Both the position numbers and the translations under genes were made by a program. The notes under the pieces were generated by a model that was given only the letters and a program-made list of their open reading frames with translations, was not told the DNA's origin and did no database searches. Source: Paracentrotus lividus (Eukaryota > Echinodermata > Echinoidea > Camarodonta > Echinidae). Taken from it: a stretch of 64,000 nucleotides of DNA. Below are positions 61,571-64,000 of this stretch, one piece after another. The first letter of the stretch is position 1. The number at the start of each line of letters is the position of its first letter. The DNA is taken from NCBI GenBank assembly GCA_940671915.1, contig CALNVZ010003426.1, forward strand, positions 23,377,371 through 23,441,370. Reading direction: 5' to 3'.

Positions 61571-62186
61571 CTAAAAGTCATATTTGCCTAATGGCTCTAG
61601 TCTTAATAGTTAATTGTTATTTTCTCGCTACACAATATTTATCTTGATTAACCACTCATCGAAGGCTAAAACAACATTCCATTTTAGCTTTTAAGATCAA
61701 CGATTCACACAGCATTATTGATGCTATCAGTCCTTTTGGTGAAAACTGATGAATCTGAGAAATGATTGCTGCCCCCCCCCCCCTCCTATTCAGGCGGTAG
61801 TCTTAAACCATAACCGAATACTCGTTCCGATTCTTATCGAGATATCCCCTATTTACAGGTTTTGGAGGGGAAGCCGTGTCAAATTACACGCCCCCCACCC
61901 ACTACAGGCTTTTGGGAGGAAACTTTATTTGGACCATAATTGAAACCCTTTTTCAAATTTTTCCTCAATAATTGAAAATTGTCCCTAATTTACAATATTT
62001 GGGGATGCCTAAAAGAACTCCAATTTTTGTATTGATTTTCGGGATTCCCCTCCCCGTATAATATACCTGGCCCCTAAAATATCCCTTTTTCCCGCAGAAA
62101 CACGAGCATAATTATGTTGTATGGTTCTGCCTGAGTTGGGGGTGTCAATGAGGCAAAACGCGCTCAAATAAAGAGTTACATACCTA

Positions 62187-62820
62187 TTAGGGAGACTGGG
62201 TAATTATGGCCCGCGGGGTAATTATAACCCCTTGTCTTTGAGAGCTTATGCTGCATTATACAATGATAGTTTAATTTTTACACATGCCTAGCTAAAACTT
62301 TCATGCTACCATAGAGAAAAATAAGCCATTTACTTAAAATTTGTTGCTTAAGGAGCCTAAATGTAAGGCATCCAATATTCTGTTCGTTGGAAAGTGCAGT
62401 CTGCTTTTAATAGGGTGTGCTATATCATTAAATTAAAATCATTTAGATGAAATTTGATTGAAACAGAAACATAGGAACTAACAACACAATAGAAAAACTT
62501 CCAGCTGAATATCTTCAATAGTAGAGCTGTAAAGAGGGATCAATTGAAAATGTCACTTGGGTAATATAGGCCCCAATGCATAAACAGTGTATAAGCGTAG
62601 ATGGGACATTAAACTCTTGTATAATTATGTACAGAAATATATTGCTATGACGCCAAAATTTCAACATTTCGCGCTGAACCAATATATGATGAATCATTTT
62701 TGGTGGTTTGATAAAGTATATTAGGATACCGCAACAAAATTTAATAATACATACCAATATATATTTAATGGTAGTAATAGAAATGTGAAAAAGGCGACCA
62801 CAAATTACCCCAGCTCCCTA
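62187..62820. mobile_element. Inverted copy of the 29084-29729 element
   Basis: The ends TTAGGGAGACTGGGTAAT and TTACCCCAGCTCCCTA are reverse complements apart from single-base losses. It occupies the mirrored position in the right arm, so it was present before the arms duplicated. Confidence 0.85.
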
Positions 62821-64000
62821 TATTGTAGGATACAGCATTTAAAATAGGGGGCAGGCCCGATATGCATGGGTGCGAAAATTTCCTCGAATTACATTTACGG
62901 TCAAGGACGGTTTCACATTAAAGCGGCGATATATGTTCCACTGCGCCCCAGTCTGGATCCAACACTGTACTCATTATAGCGATAACATTTGTATGTGTCC
63001 CAAACTGGATAATTAATCGTCCATCAGATCTATAAATACACGGATGTCGGGTTTTTTCACTGAAAATATTTGTATTTCTTTGTTCAGCGGATAGCACACC
63101 TTCGTTTGAGATATGATTGAAGAAAGTTATAGGAGTCAAATATTTCGTTGGATACTATACATAATTTTAAGCAATTTCAACCTAATTTTCTGTGGTTCCT
63201 TTTTCCCCTTTTAACATGCACATTTGTACATTTATTATAACTTTGCCTTTTGATGAGATATTAAACGGATATTGATTAACACTGTGCTTTCGAATGAGAC
63301 ACCTACATTTTGTCATATTTTTGTACTGATTTCTTTCAAGTCGATGACGGTAAATCGATCTTGCCTTGGCATTTCAACTTCCAAGGGATTCCATCTCTGA
63401 TAACAAAAAAAAAAATAAATAAATAAAAATATAAAAAAAAGTGAAAGAAAGAAAGAAAAGAAAGAAAGAAAGGGAAAAACAAGGAACAACAACACATATT
63501 ATGCACATACACAACAGTAGTTCAGCCACCATTTCATTTGTAACAAAATAAATAAGAATATATTTTCATATCTGGCAGATCTACATTTGCATTCTTTTAG
63601 GAACCAACTTGGTCTTGAAAAAAAAATCAGATCAGAATAAACCTATATTACAAATGCAATCAAATCATTCAATAACCCGTCAGTGCGTGCAATTTACTTA
63701 ATATACTTACAAAATAAACGCACACTCGCACGTCAACTTGCCATTCATACGTCATCCTTTGCTTGCGAACACAGTCAAATTAACTGGGGTTTGGACGAGA
63801 GATCGCCGTTGTGGTCGTGATATTTGACCTGATATATTCATCAGTTTTAAAGCTTTTTGACAGCCAAGACCATATCATTTTTGACCGAGCATGGTGGTAG
63901 GCAGAATTTCAGACAGAATGATGTGCATGGACAGTGGCTTGGAAAGGCATTTTGTTAGTTGCCAAAATGGTAAGAAAGTTTGGTTAACACCGTGTAATGT

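Larger units (their letters stand above)
54170..64000. repeat. Right arm of the giant inverted repeat (continues past window)
   Basis: Reverse complement of 27878-39780. The final bases (ACACCGTGTAATGT) correspond to ACATTACACCGGTGT near 27875, so the edge of the arm is not reached inside the window. No intact genes were found. Confidence 0.85.

Noticed and set aside
1-64000. CRISPR arrays or bacterial operons
   Set aside because: The regular repeats here (99 bp in TSG101, 38 bp minisatellite) have no unique spacers, and the window carries an intron-containing animal gene.

Overview
The window looks like nuclear DNA of a marine invertebrate deuterostome, most likely a sea urchin or close relative. 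The reasons are AT-rich introns with canonical GT-AG splicing, many small inverted-repeat elements, frequent ACATGTA words, and a recognisable animal gene. Species cannot be fixed from the sequence.

Region 1 (1-9948) holds one confidently recognised gene on the plus strand: TSG101, the ubiquitin-binding subunit of ESCRT-I. Nine exons are visible at 324-389, 1705-1868, 2524-2680 (or extending to 3564), 4247-4489, 6036-6157, 7089-7181, 8440-8573, 9469-9571 and 9853-9948 (stop). The first exon(s), carrying the start codon, lie left of the window. Exon phases match throughout. The most interesting feature is a tandem array of about ten copies of a 99-bp (33-codon) unit at 2598-3564, inside the proline-rich linker. 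Each copy ends in a strong 5' splice site at the same codon phase.

Region 2 (9949-26980) has no recognisable host gene. It is a collection of inverted-repeat elements, some nested, some side by side. Several share a GGGGAGAC-type terminus but have different interiors. It also holds a 1.9-kb palindrome (18790-20714) with hammerhead-like motifs near both ends, a tRNA-like SINE fragment, and several microsatellites.

Region 3 (26982-27565, minus strand) is a frame-broken rhodopsin-type GPCR.

Region 4 (27878-64000) is dominated by a very large inverted repeat. The left arm (about 27.9-39.8 kb) reappears as reverse complement in the right arm (about 54.2-64.0 kb, running off the window). The arms carry a 38-bp minisatellite, repeat arrays of roughly 380 bp, and short-TIR elements. 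The middle (39.8-53.1 kb) holds a badly frame-broken retroelement whose fragments resemble DIRS-type reverse transcriptase/RNase H. It is flanked by diverged direct repeats and followed by 8 kb with nothing recognisable. A 100-N gap sits at 53101-53200. From about 30.2 kb to the gap the sequence is about 20-25% longer than its right-arm counterpart, through scattered small insertions. That suggests uncorrected long-read gap fill, so coding calls there are unreliable.
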